A stretch of DNA of 64,000 nt, taken from the NCBI GenBank assembly GCA_028753945.1, contig JAPNXP010000001.1, positions 11,274,501-11,338,500 on the forward strand, in the 5' to 3' direction. Under the pieces are notes generated by a model. The model was not told the origin of the DNA, did not search any database, and saw only the letters and a list, made by a program, of their open reading frames with translations. The stretch's first letter is position 1. Each line of letters begins with the position of its first letter. This document shows, in pieces, positions 41,459 to 53,160 of this stretch. A program made the position numbers and the translations under genes. The stretch is from Hexactinellida sp. DTS-2022 (lineage: Eukaryota > Porifera > Hexactinellida).

Positions 41459-44400
41459 CATAATCCCAGGCTTCACGATATTGTTAAGCGTTGTATGATG
41501 CATAGTCCGTGTGGCTCTATAAGGAGAAACGCTCCTTGCATGCGCGATAGTAAATGCACGAAAAAATACCCAAAGATTTTGCTGAATGTACTACAACAGG
41601 CAACGATAGCTATCCTATATACCAACGTCGTGATAACAAACGAACTGTACAAGTAAATGGTATTGAATTAGACAATCGCTCGGTTGTTCCATACAATCCT
41701 TATTTACTTCTGAAATACAATGCGAATATTAATGTTGAGATTTGCAGTACAGTTAGTGCAGTTAAATATCTATACAAATACGTGTACAAGGGTCATGATA
41801 GAGCCATTGTAGAGTTCCACACTGCTGACAGTAGTGAAAGTAGTAAGACTAAGAACGTAGATGAAATTGTAAACTATCTAGAAGCTCGATACGTGTCTGC
41901 TACTGAAGCTTGCTATCGTCTCTTTGCATTTGATCTCCACGCCAATTTTCCACATGTGATGAGACTAGCTTTGCACCTGGAAGATCAGCAGCCTGTAGTG
42001 TTTAGCTGAAAGTGCTTCTATAGAAATGTCTTCAGTAGGCAGAGACACACTACCCTCACTGGGTGGTTTGTTGCTAATCAAAAATTTGCGAGTGCAAGGG
42101 AACTTAATTATATTTGTGTGGGATAAGACTGATCGTGAATGGAAGGAGAGGGTTAAAGGGCATGGCACCGTGATAGGTCGTGTCTATTCAGCTCATCCAG
42201 GTAACGGTGACCGTTCTTTCTTAAGAGTGCTTCTCAATCATGTCACGGGCTGTACCAGTTTTCAGGAAATCCGCACTCTCTCTGATGGCACCGTGTGTGA
42301 TACCTTTAAGGAAGCAGCCCGTAGACGAGGTCTGTTGGAGGATGATCAGGAATCTGATGACTGCTTGACAGCAGCTGCAATAAGTGAAGTACCAGCACAG
42401 CTACGCCAACTGTTTGTGACTATTCTTTTGTTCAACGAGCCATCTGAACCACTAGCTTTGTGGAATAAGCATAAAGTCTCCCTGTCTGAGGACTATTTAT
42501 TTAAAGCTAGAGTATTAGCTCCCAATCTCGAATTGAACGAGTACTTGACTAACAAGGCATTAATAGATATTCAGTATCGACTAGAACAACAGGGTAAATC
42601 ACTATCAGATTTTCCTGGAATGCCACTTCCGTCTCTTGCCAAGAGTCCCTATGCCCAACCTAGCATAATTCGATATGAAATGGATTATAATGTCACTGAA
42701 CAATTAACTGTTGCTGAGGTCAGTGAGGAAAATATCCGGGGGCTTAACCCTGATCAAACTGACATATTTGAATGCATAATGGAGGCAATCAATGATCCAA
42801 TTATTGCCCAGAGAGCATTTTTTATTGATGGACCCGGAGGTACTGGCAAAACCTTTCTGTACAACACGATATTAGCTAAAGTCCGATAACAGGGTCAGAT
42901 CGCACTAGCCATGGCTTCTTCTGGGATAGCAGCTCTCCTGCTGCAAGGCGGGAGGACTGTTCATTCCAGGCTAAAGATTCCAATTCCTGTGAATGAGTTA
43001 TCCGTGTGTAACATTTCTAAACAGAGTGCCTTAGCTAAACTAATACAATCTGCCAAGTTATTAGTATGGGATGAAGCCCCAATGATACATAGGCATGCTG
43101 CTGAGTGTATAGATCGGAGTTTGAGAGACCTTTGTTCGTGTGACCGACCTTTTGGTGGAAGGTTATCGTATTTGGAGGTGACTTTCGTCAAATTCTACCA
43201 GTAATTAGGCACGGAACTAGATCAGAAGTTGTATCTGCCTGTATAAATAGGTCACCACTTTGGTGTTGTGTTAAAGTGATGAAGTTAACGATTAACATGC
43301 GACTTCAGCGATTATCTTCTCAGGATTCTGTTGAAGTGAGTGAATTCTCAGATTTTTTGCTAAGAGTAGGTGATGGTACTGAACCTCAAAACGAAGATAA
43401 TATGGTTCATATAAATGAGAAATTTATAGTACGTGGTGAAACTTTCGCAGGCTTGGCCACAACTATCTACTCTGATATTAAGGAAAATTATCAAAATCGT
43501 GATTATATCACTTCCCGCATAATTATGTGTCCTAAGAACGACACAACAGATCAAATCAATGAGTTTGTGATGAATAAAATACCCGGTGAGGCTGAAGTAT
43601 TATTGAGTGCGGATTCTGTAGATTCTACTCAGGCTGCCATGTATCCAACTGAGTTTTTAAATTCCATTACGCTTGCTAGCTTACCTCCGCATCGCCTCTA
43701 CCTTAAGAAATACGCCTCAGTAATACTTTTGCGTAGTCTAGATCCCACTCAAGGGATGTGTAATGGCTCTCGCTTAACAATTATTGAATTGTCAAGCCAT
43801 GTTATTGATGCTGAAATTGCAACTGGCACACATCGTGGTAAACGAGTGTTCCACACATCGCATAGTGATGATACCTTCTGAGACAGACTTCCCGTTTGTT
43901 CTCAGGCGAAAACAATTTCCAATTCGTCCTGCATTTTGTATTACTATTAACAAAGGTCAGGGCCAGAGTCTTAATTCAGTTGGTATATTTTTACCTACTC
44001 CGGAGGCTATATTTAGTCATGGACAATTATATGTTGCTCTTAGCAGAGTACAGAATCCTCGCGGCTTGAAAGTAATGGTTTGTGGAGGAACTTACTCTGC
44101 CTCTGGTGGAGTTTCGGTAAGGAATGTAGTTTATAAGGAGGTATTTCAATATCATCTGGGAAACATTTCTCCCTCCAAACAAAACTCTGGATATTGTTCC
44201 CCAATGGATTTGTCATTCGAGAATGCATTTTCTGATTCTGAGCCAGACTCGGTTCCAGGTAATACTGAAAAAGAGGGAAGTTTGCCTATCTCTCAAGTTC
44301 GACAACATGAATTGATAGAATCTCTAACAGGTTCTGTTAACCAATTTTCCCTACTTATGCGTAACCATATATCAATGACTCTTGATATGGAAATACAACC

Positions 44401-45110
44401 AATATTATCCATCCGAAATACTGAAATGGTTATTGTTGATAGCACTTTAAAAAATTACTATGCATCGCTTGAAGCAAGGCTATCACATTTGTTTGGTCAC
44501 AATTTTGAATTATGCCCTGTAACTGGAGATGGTAATTGTCTTTACCGATCTTTAGCACATATTATTTTTGGTTCAGAGGCAATATATGAACACTTAAAAT
44601 TTCAATTGATTCGTCAATTTCGAAACAGCCCTCTACACTGTTATAATGTAATGGAAATGTTACATTATAGCTGTGAAGAGGATTTGAACAATCATTTAGA
44701 CCTCATAAGCAAACCAAATGAATGGGGTACTGATGTAGTATTAGCTATATTGGGTTCTCTAGCGGAGATAGATGTATTAGTTATCAATACTACTAACACT
44801 AATCCTAATATGTGGAGAGTAGACACTATCTATGTTCATGACACATTGTCATCTACAACACAGTGTAACCCTGTGTTCAGCGGCCAGAAACTTGGTGTAA
44901 GTGCTGCACCGATTACACAATGTCGAAGAGCTCTATCACTTCGATCCATTATATTATAAGTAGCTCCTAGGAATATATGTCGGCTACACTTTATAGATAT
45001 TTCAGTCAATGTATCGTCATGAATATAGACTTCCGCCAACATTGGACAGAAGTTGGGATTAGTCTAACAAAGACTAATTATTTCAGGTAGTGAACATTTT
45101 GATCCGATTT
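41459..45110 (+). mobile_element. Helitron 2, 5'-truncated, distinct lineage
   Basis: Begins in the Rep domain just after the HUH motif and runs through helicase and OTU. Clearly diverged from copies 1/A/B but colinear. No RGG gene follows it. Both ends are anonymous breaks within the R1 repeat. Confidence 0.85.
41466..44962 (+). pseudogene. Helitron Rep-helicase-OTU polyprotein
   Basis: LHDIVKRCMMHSPCG, KYLYKYVYKGHDR (Rep Tyr pair), FFIDGPGGTGKTF (Walker A), LVWDEAPMIHRHA (Walker B), [17 protein letters not shown] and LYVALSRV (motifs V-VI), then directly in frame [17 protein letters not shown], a linker and OTU ([12 protein letters not shown]). The in-frame join 43784-44959 shows OTU is natively fused to the helicase in this family. 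Lesions: shifts near 41545, 42009 and 43190-43250, a TAA after AKVR (42887), and shifts near 43860 and 44890. With the last shift corrected the end reads [14 protein letters not shown], retaining the His region. Confidence 0.9.
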
Positions 45111-45640
45111 AATTAATAGTTCAACATTGTGTATACTTATTTAGAGGAGATCTTAACAGTTTCCCTCTATGATATTATTAATCTATACTACTGTATATCT
45201 GTGATTTACATCACTCACTAATGATAGCTCTTACGAATCATGAATGAATGCTTTCGGGTAGTGTCTCTGTTGCGTGTAATTCCTGAGTAATTGCATTCTA
45301 AAAGATTCTATTTTGAGCTTCTACTTCTTTCCATGATGTATGTATAAATCTATACGTATATCCATTTCATTATTTTTATACCAAAACGTGTTTATTTGTT
45401 TCTATATTTTCTTTTGAGGAAACTCACACCTCACAAAGTGAAAAACACCCCATTATACCCACCTCTACGGACTGAGCTAGATCAATATCTCCAAGTCAAC
45501 AGAAATATACGTAGCAGCAACAAACAAGATCACTTTAGACTGAGGTAATCAAATAAATGTAATGTTATTTTTAATTGCTTAATCGTCCAATCAAATAATA
45601 TCCTCTTATATTTTGCGCCTTTAGCCATTATTTCATTGGC
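45111..45640. other. AT-rich spacer, upstream region of next gene
   Basis: No frame. Two CCAAT-type words (GTCCAATCAAA at 45588, CATTGGCTCCC at 45634) lie 40-90 bases before the TATA box at 45671. Confidence 0.4.
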
Positions 45641-45670
45641 TCCCGAAGTAGTCATGAACAAATTGTTCTA

Positions 45671-45678
45671 TAAATACA
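45671..45678 (+). promoter_or_regulatory. TATA box
   Basis: TATAAATA about 31 bases before ATG 45702, followed by a T-rich stretch and AACTAATT ATG. The layout resembles the RGG-gene promoters. Confidence 0.55.
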
Positions 45679-45701
45679 CAAAAAAAAGTTTTTAACTAAT
45701 T

Positions 45702-45896
45702 ATGCAAAATCCTATCAAAGAAATGCAAACACTATCCATTGATTCTGATATTAGTAAATTACCAGCTAATAGTGAATTACCCGATCCTGCGGGTGACCCC
45801 GATGATAAACCTTCTTCAAACAAAAATCGGGAGCGAGGTAATGCAACAATTGCATTGCAATTTAAAAAAATAAAGTTACTACAAGATATCATCGAA
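45702..45896 (+). CDS. Candidate first exon of an unknown gene
   Basis: ATG opens 65 codons ending at a GTAAGT donor in phase 0: MQNPIKEMQTLSIDSDISKL, an acidic/Pro stretch (PDPAGDPDDKPSS), then GNATIALQFKKIKLLQDIIE. It has CCAAT- and TATA-type promoter elements. Its 3' part is related to the fragment at 19441-19570. The protein is not recognised; the end is predicted helical. Confidence 0.5.
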
Positions 45897-45964
45897 GTAA
45901 GTTCCCTTAAAATAACTTCCATTTTTAATCATACAAGTATTGTGCTTAATACTAATCACCTTAG

Positions 45965-46024
45965 AACCCAGAGGCGATGATGCTGTTTAGAGACAACAAG
46001 ATCAAATTAAATATTAACTTATAA
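45965..46024 (+). CDS. Candidate second exon, short
   Basis: After a 68 bp intron with an ACTAATCACCTTAG acceptor: NPEAMMLFRDNKIKLNINL, then TAA (46022-46024), six bases before a GTGAGT donor-like site at 46028. Either the gene ends here (84 residues) or a stop mutation truncated it. Related to the exon at 34740. Confidence 0.4.
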   Translation, partial: NPEAMMLFRDNKIKLNINL

Positions 46025-46189
46025 TTGGTGAGTTTTCTTTTTTCACTTTATTCTTTTTAATCTATTCGTTTTACATCTGCCTCTTTTAGATTCTCACAGC
46101 ACATCTATCTATATCTATCTACTCACCATATAATATGTCTATATCTACTATATATATGTACGTATATCTCTATATAACTATATATTAAA

Positions 46190-46585
46190 CGCAATGATTC
46201 TTTGTCTGTTCGCACTTTATTTTGGGAACTGGTAAGGGCTACAGACTTGAAATTTGGCAGGGGGTGTAGTTTTATATTTGAAAGAGCAAGTTTAAATCAC
46301 AACTTTTCCAGAAAATATCAAAATCATGCTCGAGACACAGTTTCAAATGTTATAATAGGGTAATCGGGTACATAGATTTCAGATTTGCTACTCATAAATC
46401 CGAAAAAACCTATATTTGTCAGTTAGGAACAATTTTAGTATCACTGACTTTTTTAGCAATAATTATCAACCAAAATACAACCGGAATAACATTTGAAAAG
46501 GTATTTGCCATGAATACAAGCGAGGGCCGTAGGCCTGAGTGCAAGTTGTAAGAACGCGCGTAGCGCGGACGAGCAGCTTGTATGT
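46190..46585 (+). repeat. TTTGT-type repeat joined to cloverleaf copy 5
   Basis: GGGCTACAGACTTGAAATTT near 46235, TTGCTACTCATAAATCCG near 46385, then the cleanest cloverleaf block at 46513-46582: ATACAAGC, GGCC-GTA-GGCC, TGCAAGTTGTAAGAACG, CGCGC-GTA-GCGCG, GCTTGTAT. Confidence 0.7.
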
Positions 46586-47955
46586 ATTATTTGACATTGG
46601 ATATGTTGTTTCATATTAATGGAATTAAAAAGAAAAAAGAAAATCCCGTCCGCCGTCCTTATTTTCTAAAAAATCTGGATGATAAACAAGTGAATTTTCA
46701 CATGTATTTATGTTGCGGTGTGTACCCACACAAACTATCATGTTAGTGTGTGCAGGTACACACTGCTGTATGACCGCACACAATCAGTGTATTAGTGTGT
46801 GCGCGCACACACTGGTACCTGCACACAATTAATGACTAGACTACATTGTATCAATAAACGCTAAGGAGTTTGTGTAATTGGGAAAGAGATCGAATCTGGC
46901 TGCTACCCTCGTGTATTCTGGGTGGCCTTTCTGCCTTATAGATAATCCTAACTAGACCATTAATAAAATCTAGGCAGGAGAAAGAGAATCGAATTTCGAA
47001 TTCTCAATTTTTCCTTCAATTCCAGTATTACATCGAACTTAGTGTATTTGTTATTTTTATATTTAAACTTTACTAATTACTACATTGAATTCAAATCAAA
47101 GTATGTTTAAAGAGTTGCTTAAGGTTTTCATGTAGGTACTAAGTAGACTCAATGGATAGCGAACCGACACGAATATTGCTTACTGCATTATGTATTTCAA
47201 AGTGTTTACTACTGGGTGGCAGTGTTGCCGTCGATATGGGAATACCCACAGCATTTCCATATGATGGGAATGGGGAAAATTTTCATGCTATGTTAATTCC
47301 CGCGAGTTGAATTCCTATGGGAATGCTCTTTGCTGCGGGGTCATGTAAAGAATAAGAAATTCTATTTAATAAAACGAAAACATGTTCCAAAGTATTCATA
47401 AATTTGGAAGCATACGAAAGAATGTGTCATCCATCCTGTCTGTGAGCTGTTTTGTAATATATATTATGTATTATTGACTTGTAGTATGATCTAACTAACA
47501 TCAACTGTGTAGTTAGGCTGGTCACGGGCTGATTTATAAAGCTGAATTGCCAGCCTGAAAAATGATGTAATTTATAATCAGGGCGGGAAGGAGCTGTTAC
47601 AGCTAACAGCAAATATAACAGCCAACTGTAGTTTAACTAGTAACATTTAACAGCATACTAATGGTCTGATATTTACATTAATCTCCTTTTGTATCTCATA
47701 GGAGACATTCTATAATAATTGGGATCGAAATTCAACTGTGAAAGAACGATTTGCATTACTGGGCCCTCTTAATTAAAAGCGAATAGTTTCTTATTTCTAG
47801 AAACTTAAAAAAAAGCTGCTAATACAATTTTAGCTTATGTGGCTTAAATATACTGACAATTGTCAAGTGTACTTTTGTGTAAGCAGCCTTTTAAAGCAGG
47901 TGAATAGATAAATTTTCAGTAGTGTGGCGCTTACACCACAAGCAGAGTAATATAC
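46586..47955 (+). repeat. R1 repeat copy A, second part
   Basis: Continues R1 after the Helitron 2 region. Inverse of 52626-56260 minus that copy's insertions, and partly direct to 51410-52330. Contains GTGTGTGC/GCACACAC palindromes (46716-46830) and the empty sites for insertions seen in the other copies. Ends at GCAGAGTAATATAC. Confidence 0.85.
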
Positions 47956-47957
47956 AA

Positions 47958-48134
47958 CAGTCGAAATCGGGGTTTTTTGCCACGGGTTTTTTTGCTTATT
48001 GGGTTTTTGCCTCCTTTTGTCGTGCAAAAATGTGATATCTTAATGTGTTTTTCCATCGGGTTTTTTTGCTTATTGGGTTTTTTTGCCTCCTTTTGTCGTG
48101 CATTTTGGGGGGCAAAAAAACCCGATTTCGACTG
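47958..48134. mobile_element. Short TIR element with GGGTTTTTTTGC repeats
   Basis: Ends CAGTCGAAATCGGG and CCCGATTTCGACTG. Right flank TA, left flank AA. Internal direct repeat of GCTTATTGGGTTTTTTTGCC. It starts two bases after the R1 arm ends. Confidence 0.7.
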
Positions 48135-48569
48135 TATATAATACGGCTAGATAAGTCAAGTATTTGCCATTTTATTTCCCGGCCAGTGTTTACTTTCTAA
48201 TTGCTCGTAAAATAAATCACCTATTGTCATGGAATAAACTAAACTTAGGTTTTCAAATACGCTGGAAACATCTAAAATACTTTTGAGAATTATTTTTCAT
48301 CGGATTTAACCACAATGACGTAATCAAATATACATACCCATATATGGTAATGATGTTAAATAAATGTTAATTTTTTAGATAATTTGAGAATCTAACTTTG
48401 CCGTTTTTATCCTAATGCATTTTTCTTGTAAAAAACTAACTACAGTATCAAATTATGTCATTCCTTTCACTCAAATTCTTTTCAACGTCGATGTAAGTAA
48501 ATAATTATGCTATTGTTATCAAACCATATGTTTTGTATTTTTTTGAAATGTATAGTTAGATTTTAATCT
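48135..48569. other. AT-rich spacer
   Basis: No gene or repeat border seen. Confidence 0.4.
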
Positions 48570-49183
48570 AAGTCATAGACTACTTAATACACAGACTGGC
48601 AACTCACCGAAATCGCAAATAAAAAGAGAGGCCAGTTTATAATTTTCACTCGAGGGTTGGACTCTTTATTGAAAGTTACAATTTCGATATAAATGGGGTA
48701 AAAAGTCATGGCGAATCCATTGGGACGGTTTTTGAGATTCTCAGAGTTGCGGTTTGGGCGCCATTTATGATGATTTGGCATTATTTAACATAAAAATAAA
48801 ATGGCAAATATTTGTTATTATTTAAACTCATATTCTTACATATTCACCTTTAAGTTTTAGCAAATTGCTTAGATGTGTTTATAACTCGCTGATTATATTT
48901 TACTGAGAATATTTCACAATTTGGCAATTCTTCGAAAACGAGAATAATATATTGTAAAGCAACCATATGTCATATAAATATTAAATTTACCTTTACTGTT
49001 TACAAAATTCATCGTGTATTTTTAATGATTTTCTTTATTTTGTTTAATTATTATGTTACAGATGCACATTGTTCCCGCACTGGCCCCGCATCTCCCCCAT
49101 GCGGGAGATTAATATCCATTATTATCCGAAATGTATTTTAATAACCTCTTATTTTCTGTTACCTTTAGTTAATTAATTAGCTG

Positions 49184-50233
49184 ATGCCTTTTAAATGTTT
49201 TGTGGTAAATTGCCGTTCTGGTTATATTGGCAGATCTGATAGAGCAATGTTTTCATTTCCTCAAAATGCTGATCTACGACAACGGTGGATCGAATTTCTT
49301 AACCGTGATGGTTTCGAAATTACTTCTTCATCGCGAATTTGTATGGAACACTTTGACTCGAAGTATATATCGTACCATCAGCACAAAACGAGGCTCAACA
49401 TGTCATTGAACCCAATCCCAACAATACATCCGACTTCAATTCGTCAGAGCCAAGCCATTATTCCAAAATCTGTCAGAAAACCGCCCGCTAAACGCGTTCT
49501 GCAACCTGATCAGCTTCATCTCTTCAAAAAACGATTCGCGGTCACTAACTTTGACGACGTTGTTAAATACATAAAATCTGCTAGTGAATACCGAAAATTC
49601 ACGCATTGTATTTCTGAAGCTAGTATTACTACCTATCGTGTGGAAATTTCTTCAGGCATTGCTCAGGTGAAAGAGTGTATTCACATTACAAGTGACTTAC
49701 ATGTTAAGTTAAGCTTTGAAAGTTCTCCTATACCTCTACCAGAATTTATAACAAACTCAGCTAACTGCAAAATTACTTCCTTGGATATGCTCACCAATTT
49801 GCCGAATTATTGTAAGAATCCATCTCATAATTTTGACATAGATCCTGTTAAAGAACTCTTAAAATATGTAATTATTCTCCTAAGGGCTGTACATGTTCTT
49901 CGATTCGCTCTTCAATTACGCTACACATCTCATGCTGCATATATATTTCTACATCGCCACATGCCTCTACCTAGTGTTCGATTATTACGCAAACTCAAGT
50001 CAAACTCTATTGACAGTCTTAAAGCACTTTGTAAACTTCGAGACGAAGGATGTATTGGTAATGACGTGGTTCTTCTCTTAGATGAAATGCATCTTCAGCA
50101 GCAAGTGCAATTTGATGGCCAAGATATCATCGGTTGTAATGAAAATCTTGAAATGTTCAAGAGCATTCTATGCTTTATGGTTATTTCTCTCAAAAAGACC
50201 GTACCGTACCGCCAAAATAATAATATAGGCTAA
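49184..50233 (+). pseudogene. P-element-type transposase with THAP domain, truncated
   Basis: THAP zinc finger at residues 4-80: CFVVNC, FSFPQNADLRQRWIEFL, RICMEHF. A linker with KRVLQPDQLH follows, then the P-element/THAP9 core: LPSVRLLRKLKSNSIDSL, VVLLLDEMHLQQQVQFDGQD (first catalytic Asp) and CFMVISLKKTVPYR. The 349-residue frame then stops; the remaining two thirds including further catalytic residues are gone and the R2 repeat begins. THAP domains bind the element ends. Inactive but possibly still DNA-binding if expressed. Confidence 0.9.
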
Positions 50234-50242
50234 GGGGAACGC

Positions 50243-50750
50243 CTAGGTAAATCAATGTGATCTACTGAGTCCCTAAATATGAATTCCCATTTCCCATTCG
50301 CCAATAATAAATTTCATATGTATAAAACTAACTAATCTCGAGATTTTAACAATATTACCATAAATGGAAAGGTGTGAGAATCGCATAACTTACATTCCAC
50401 AAATATTTTCGATAAACCAATATGACCGTTGGACTCCCAAAATATGATTTCCTGTACGAAAATGATACATTTCATATGTATAAAGTTAAGTAATCTCGAG
50501 ATTTTAACAATATTACCATATATGGAAGGTTGTGAAAATCGCATAACTTACATTCCATAAATATTTTTGATAAACCAATATTACCGTTGGACTCCCAAAA
50601 TATGACTTCCTATCCGACAATAATACATTTCCTATGTCTAGCATTAGCGGATTACGGGATATCAATAAGTAACAATACTGTTTTAGGCCTACGCTAATTT
50701 TACCGTAAAACGAAGTTTACAGTCCCTATATTAAAGAAGTCCCTGATAGT
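50243..50750 (+). repeat. R2 repeat, copy 2
   Basis: Nearly identical to 31545-32045, including the internal dimer. It occupies the site of the lost transposase C-terminal region. Confidence 0.8.
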
Positions 50751-51004
50751 ACATATTAAATATGATGCCAAGTCATCATAAATAGCGCCTAAACCGCAAC
50801 TCTGAGAATCTCAAAAACCATCCCAATGGATTCGCCATGACTTTTTACCCCATTATATCGAAATTGTAACTTTCAATAAAGAGTCCAACCCTCGAGTGAA
50901 AATTATAAACTGGCCTCTCTTTTTATTTTCGATTTCGGTGAGTTGCCAGTCTGTGTATTATAGTAGTCTAGTAGTCTATGTCTAAGTCTTAAAAGTGCTG
51001 TTAA

Positions 51005-52376
51005 ATCGCCGATATTTTTACCTTGTTTTTTTCATTAAAATCAATTTATATGGTGTATTTTGGAACAAGGAATTGTTTAGAACCACCCATTTTATGCTAG
51101 CATTAATAGAACCTCTCGAACTTTGAGCATTTAGTCGAAAAATTCGAATATCTGAAACCTAATACTACAAAAGTTAGGCCCTATCAAATAAATTACTTGT
51201 TTAATATTCCCGCCCGTCCCAATTTTACACTCCGTCCGGATTCATTTACTATTAACTTATGAACTTAATAGTGCAAAATATTAGCTATTGACTGATGTTA
51301 AATATTCCTAATGTGTCAATTTTAATAAGTCAAGAATTTTAGAGCATTACTTTATATTTTGGGCATTGCCTTGTGTTTTTCTAATTTAATTAAATCAGAA
51401 TATGTATTTTATTTGATATTGGATATGTTGTTTCATATTAATTGAATTAAAAAGAAAAAGAAAATCCCGTCCGCCGTCCTTATTTTCTAAAAAATCTGGA
51501 TGATAAACAAGTAAAATTTTCACATGTATTTATGTTGCGGTGTGTACCCACACACACTGTCATGTTAGTGTGTGCAGGTAGTACCAGGGTTGGGTTCAAG
51601 TACATTTGAAAGTACTTAAGTACAAGTACTACTACTTTTCAGATATTCAAGTACAATACAAATACAAGTACAGGTAAACTTAAAGTACTTAAGTACAAGT
51701 ACAAGTACAATGAAAAAATTAGGAAAATACTTAAGTACAAGTACTTCCCAAGCTCTTATGATAAATCTCTCGTACTTATAGTAGAAATTGCTAAATACAT
51801 AGTTTATATAGTATCATCCAAATCTATTTAATTGATTTAGCAGTAGTCCTTGACAAGAACACAATTCCTAATATACTAAGTATTAAGTAACACTACTTTA
51901 TTTGAGATGGGATTTGAGATGGGATTTGAGGAACATCAATGATGTGTGTTGGAAATATATTTAATGATAAGAAAGTCACGAGTGACAAGTACTCAAGTAC
52001 AAGTGCAAGTACTCTAAAAATTGAATAAAGTAATTAAGTACAAGTACAAGTACAACGGAAAAATGGTGAAAGTACTTAAGTACAAGTACAAGTACACAAA
52101 AAATGTACTTAATTACAGAAGTACTTAAGTAGATTGTACTTGAACCCAACCCTGGCAGGTACACACTGCTGTATGACCGCACACAATCAGTGTATTAGTG
52201 TGTGCGGGCACACACTGGTACCTGCACACAATTAATGACTAGACTACATTGTCTCAATAAACACTAAGGAGTTTGTGTAATTGCGAAAGAGATCGAATGC
52301 TGGCTGCTATCCTCGTGTATTCGGTACATACAAACTATAATTTTTTATTCCGTAATAATAATTATTTAATTATAAA
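51005..52376 (+). repeat. R1 repeat copy B (partial)
   Basis: Direct copy of R1 parts, without the Helitron region (continuous across 51382 where copy A is broken) and with the MITE at 51585. Ends around ATTATTTAATTATA. Confidence 0.8.
51585..52154. mobile_element. hAT-like MITE rich in AAGTAC repeats
   Basis: Ends CAGGGTTGGGTTCAAGTAC and the reverse complement. The interior has many AAGTACAAGTAC and ACTTAAGTAC words on both sides. The R1 copy at 46741 is uninterrupted here. Left flank GCAGGTAGTAC and right flank GCAGGTAC suggest an imperfect 8 bp duplication. Confidence 0.8.
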
Positions 52377-53160
52377 CAGGAGTGTTAGAAATGTTGTAAT
52401 AGCCTATTTTTCTGTTAACTGTTAGTCTGTTAACAGCATTACTCTTGCTGTTTACAGCTTATTTTTTACACTCCTTCTTTTTTATCAAGCCAATTTTCAG
52501 TAAATTTTTCAAGTATAGAGTATCTGGAAACACTTACGATGGGTGTAGATAAGGGGGGGTAGAGCAGTTTTAATCACTCCAGATATTATACAAACTGTGA
52601 ACTATATGCCCATACTATACATATAGTATATTACTCTGCTTATGGTGTAAGCGCCACACTACTTAAAATTTATCTATTCACCTGCTTACACAAAAGTACA
52701 CTTGACAATTGTCAGTATATTTAAGCCACATAAGCTAAAATTGTATTTAGCAGCTTTTTTTTAGTTTCTAGAAATAAGAAACTATTCGCTTTTAATTAAG
52801 AGGGCCCAGTAATTGCAAATCGTTCTTTCACAGTTGAATTTCGATCCCAATTATTATAGAATGTCTCCTATGAGATACAAAAGGAGATTAATGTAAATAT
52901 CAGACCATTAATATGCTGTTAATGACGCATTTAATGTTACTACTGTATTTCTCAGTCAATTATCCGATTCGGGCAACCAATTATCCGATTGGGTCAACCA
53001 ATTATCCGATTCGGGCAACCAATTATCCGATTCGGGCAACCAATTATCCGACTTTTGATTTTCATTGGTTTATCTATTTAGGATACTGAGTTGATTAGTA
53101 TAAAACAAACTAATACGAAATAAATATATTCCTAATATTCAAATATTCATTATAAATTAT

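Larger units (their letters stand above)
48570..50985 (+). mobile_element. P-element relative with ~210 bp inverted ends
   Basis: Arms 48570-48782 and 50768-50985 are inverted copies (ACACAGACTGGCAACTCACC, CACTCGAGGGTTGGACTCTT, TTGAGATTCTCAGAGTTGCG). The interior has a truncated THAP transposase and an R2 repeat insertion. The target duplication is unclear because the outer sequence is itself repetitive (TAGTAGTCTA). Confidence 0.75.

Noticed and set aside
46513..46582. Self-cleaving ribozyme (hammerhead or twister) for the cloverleaf block
   Set aside because: No CTGATGA...GAAA core and no twister consensus could be matched.
47427..47612. 61-codon frame repeated at 54184-54369
   Set aside because: Explained by the R1 inverted duplication; stops or changes are not selected against and no family is recognised.
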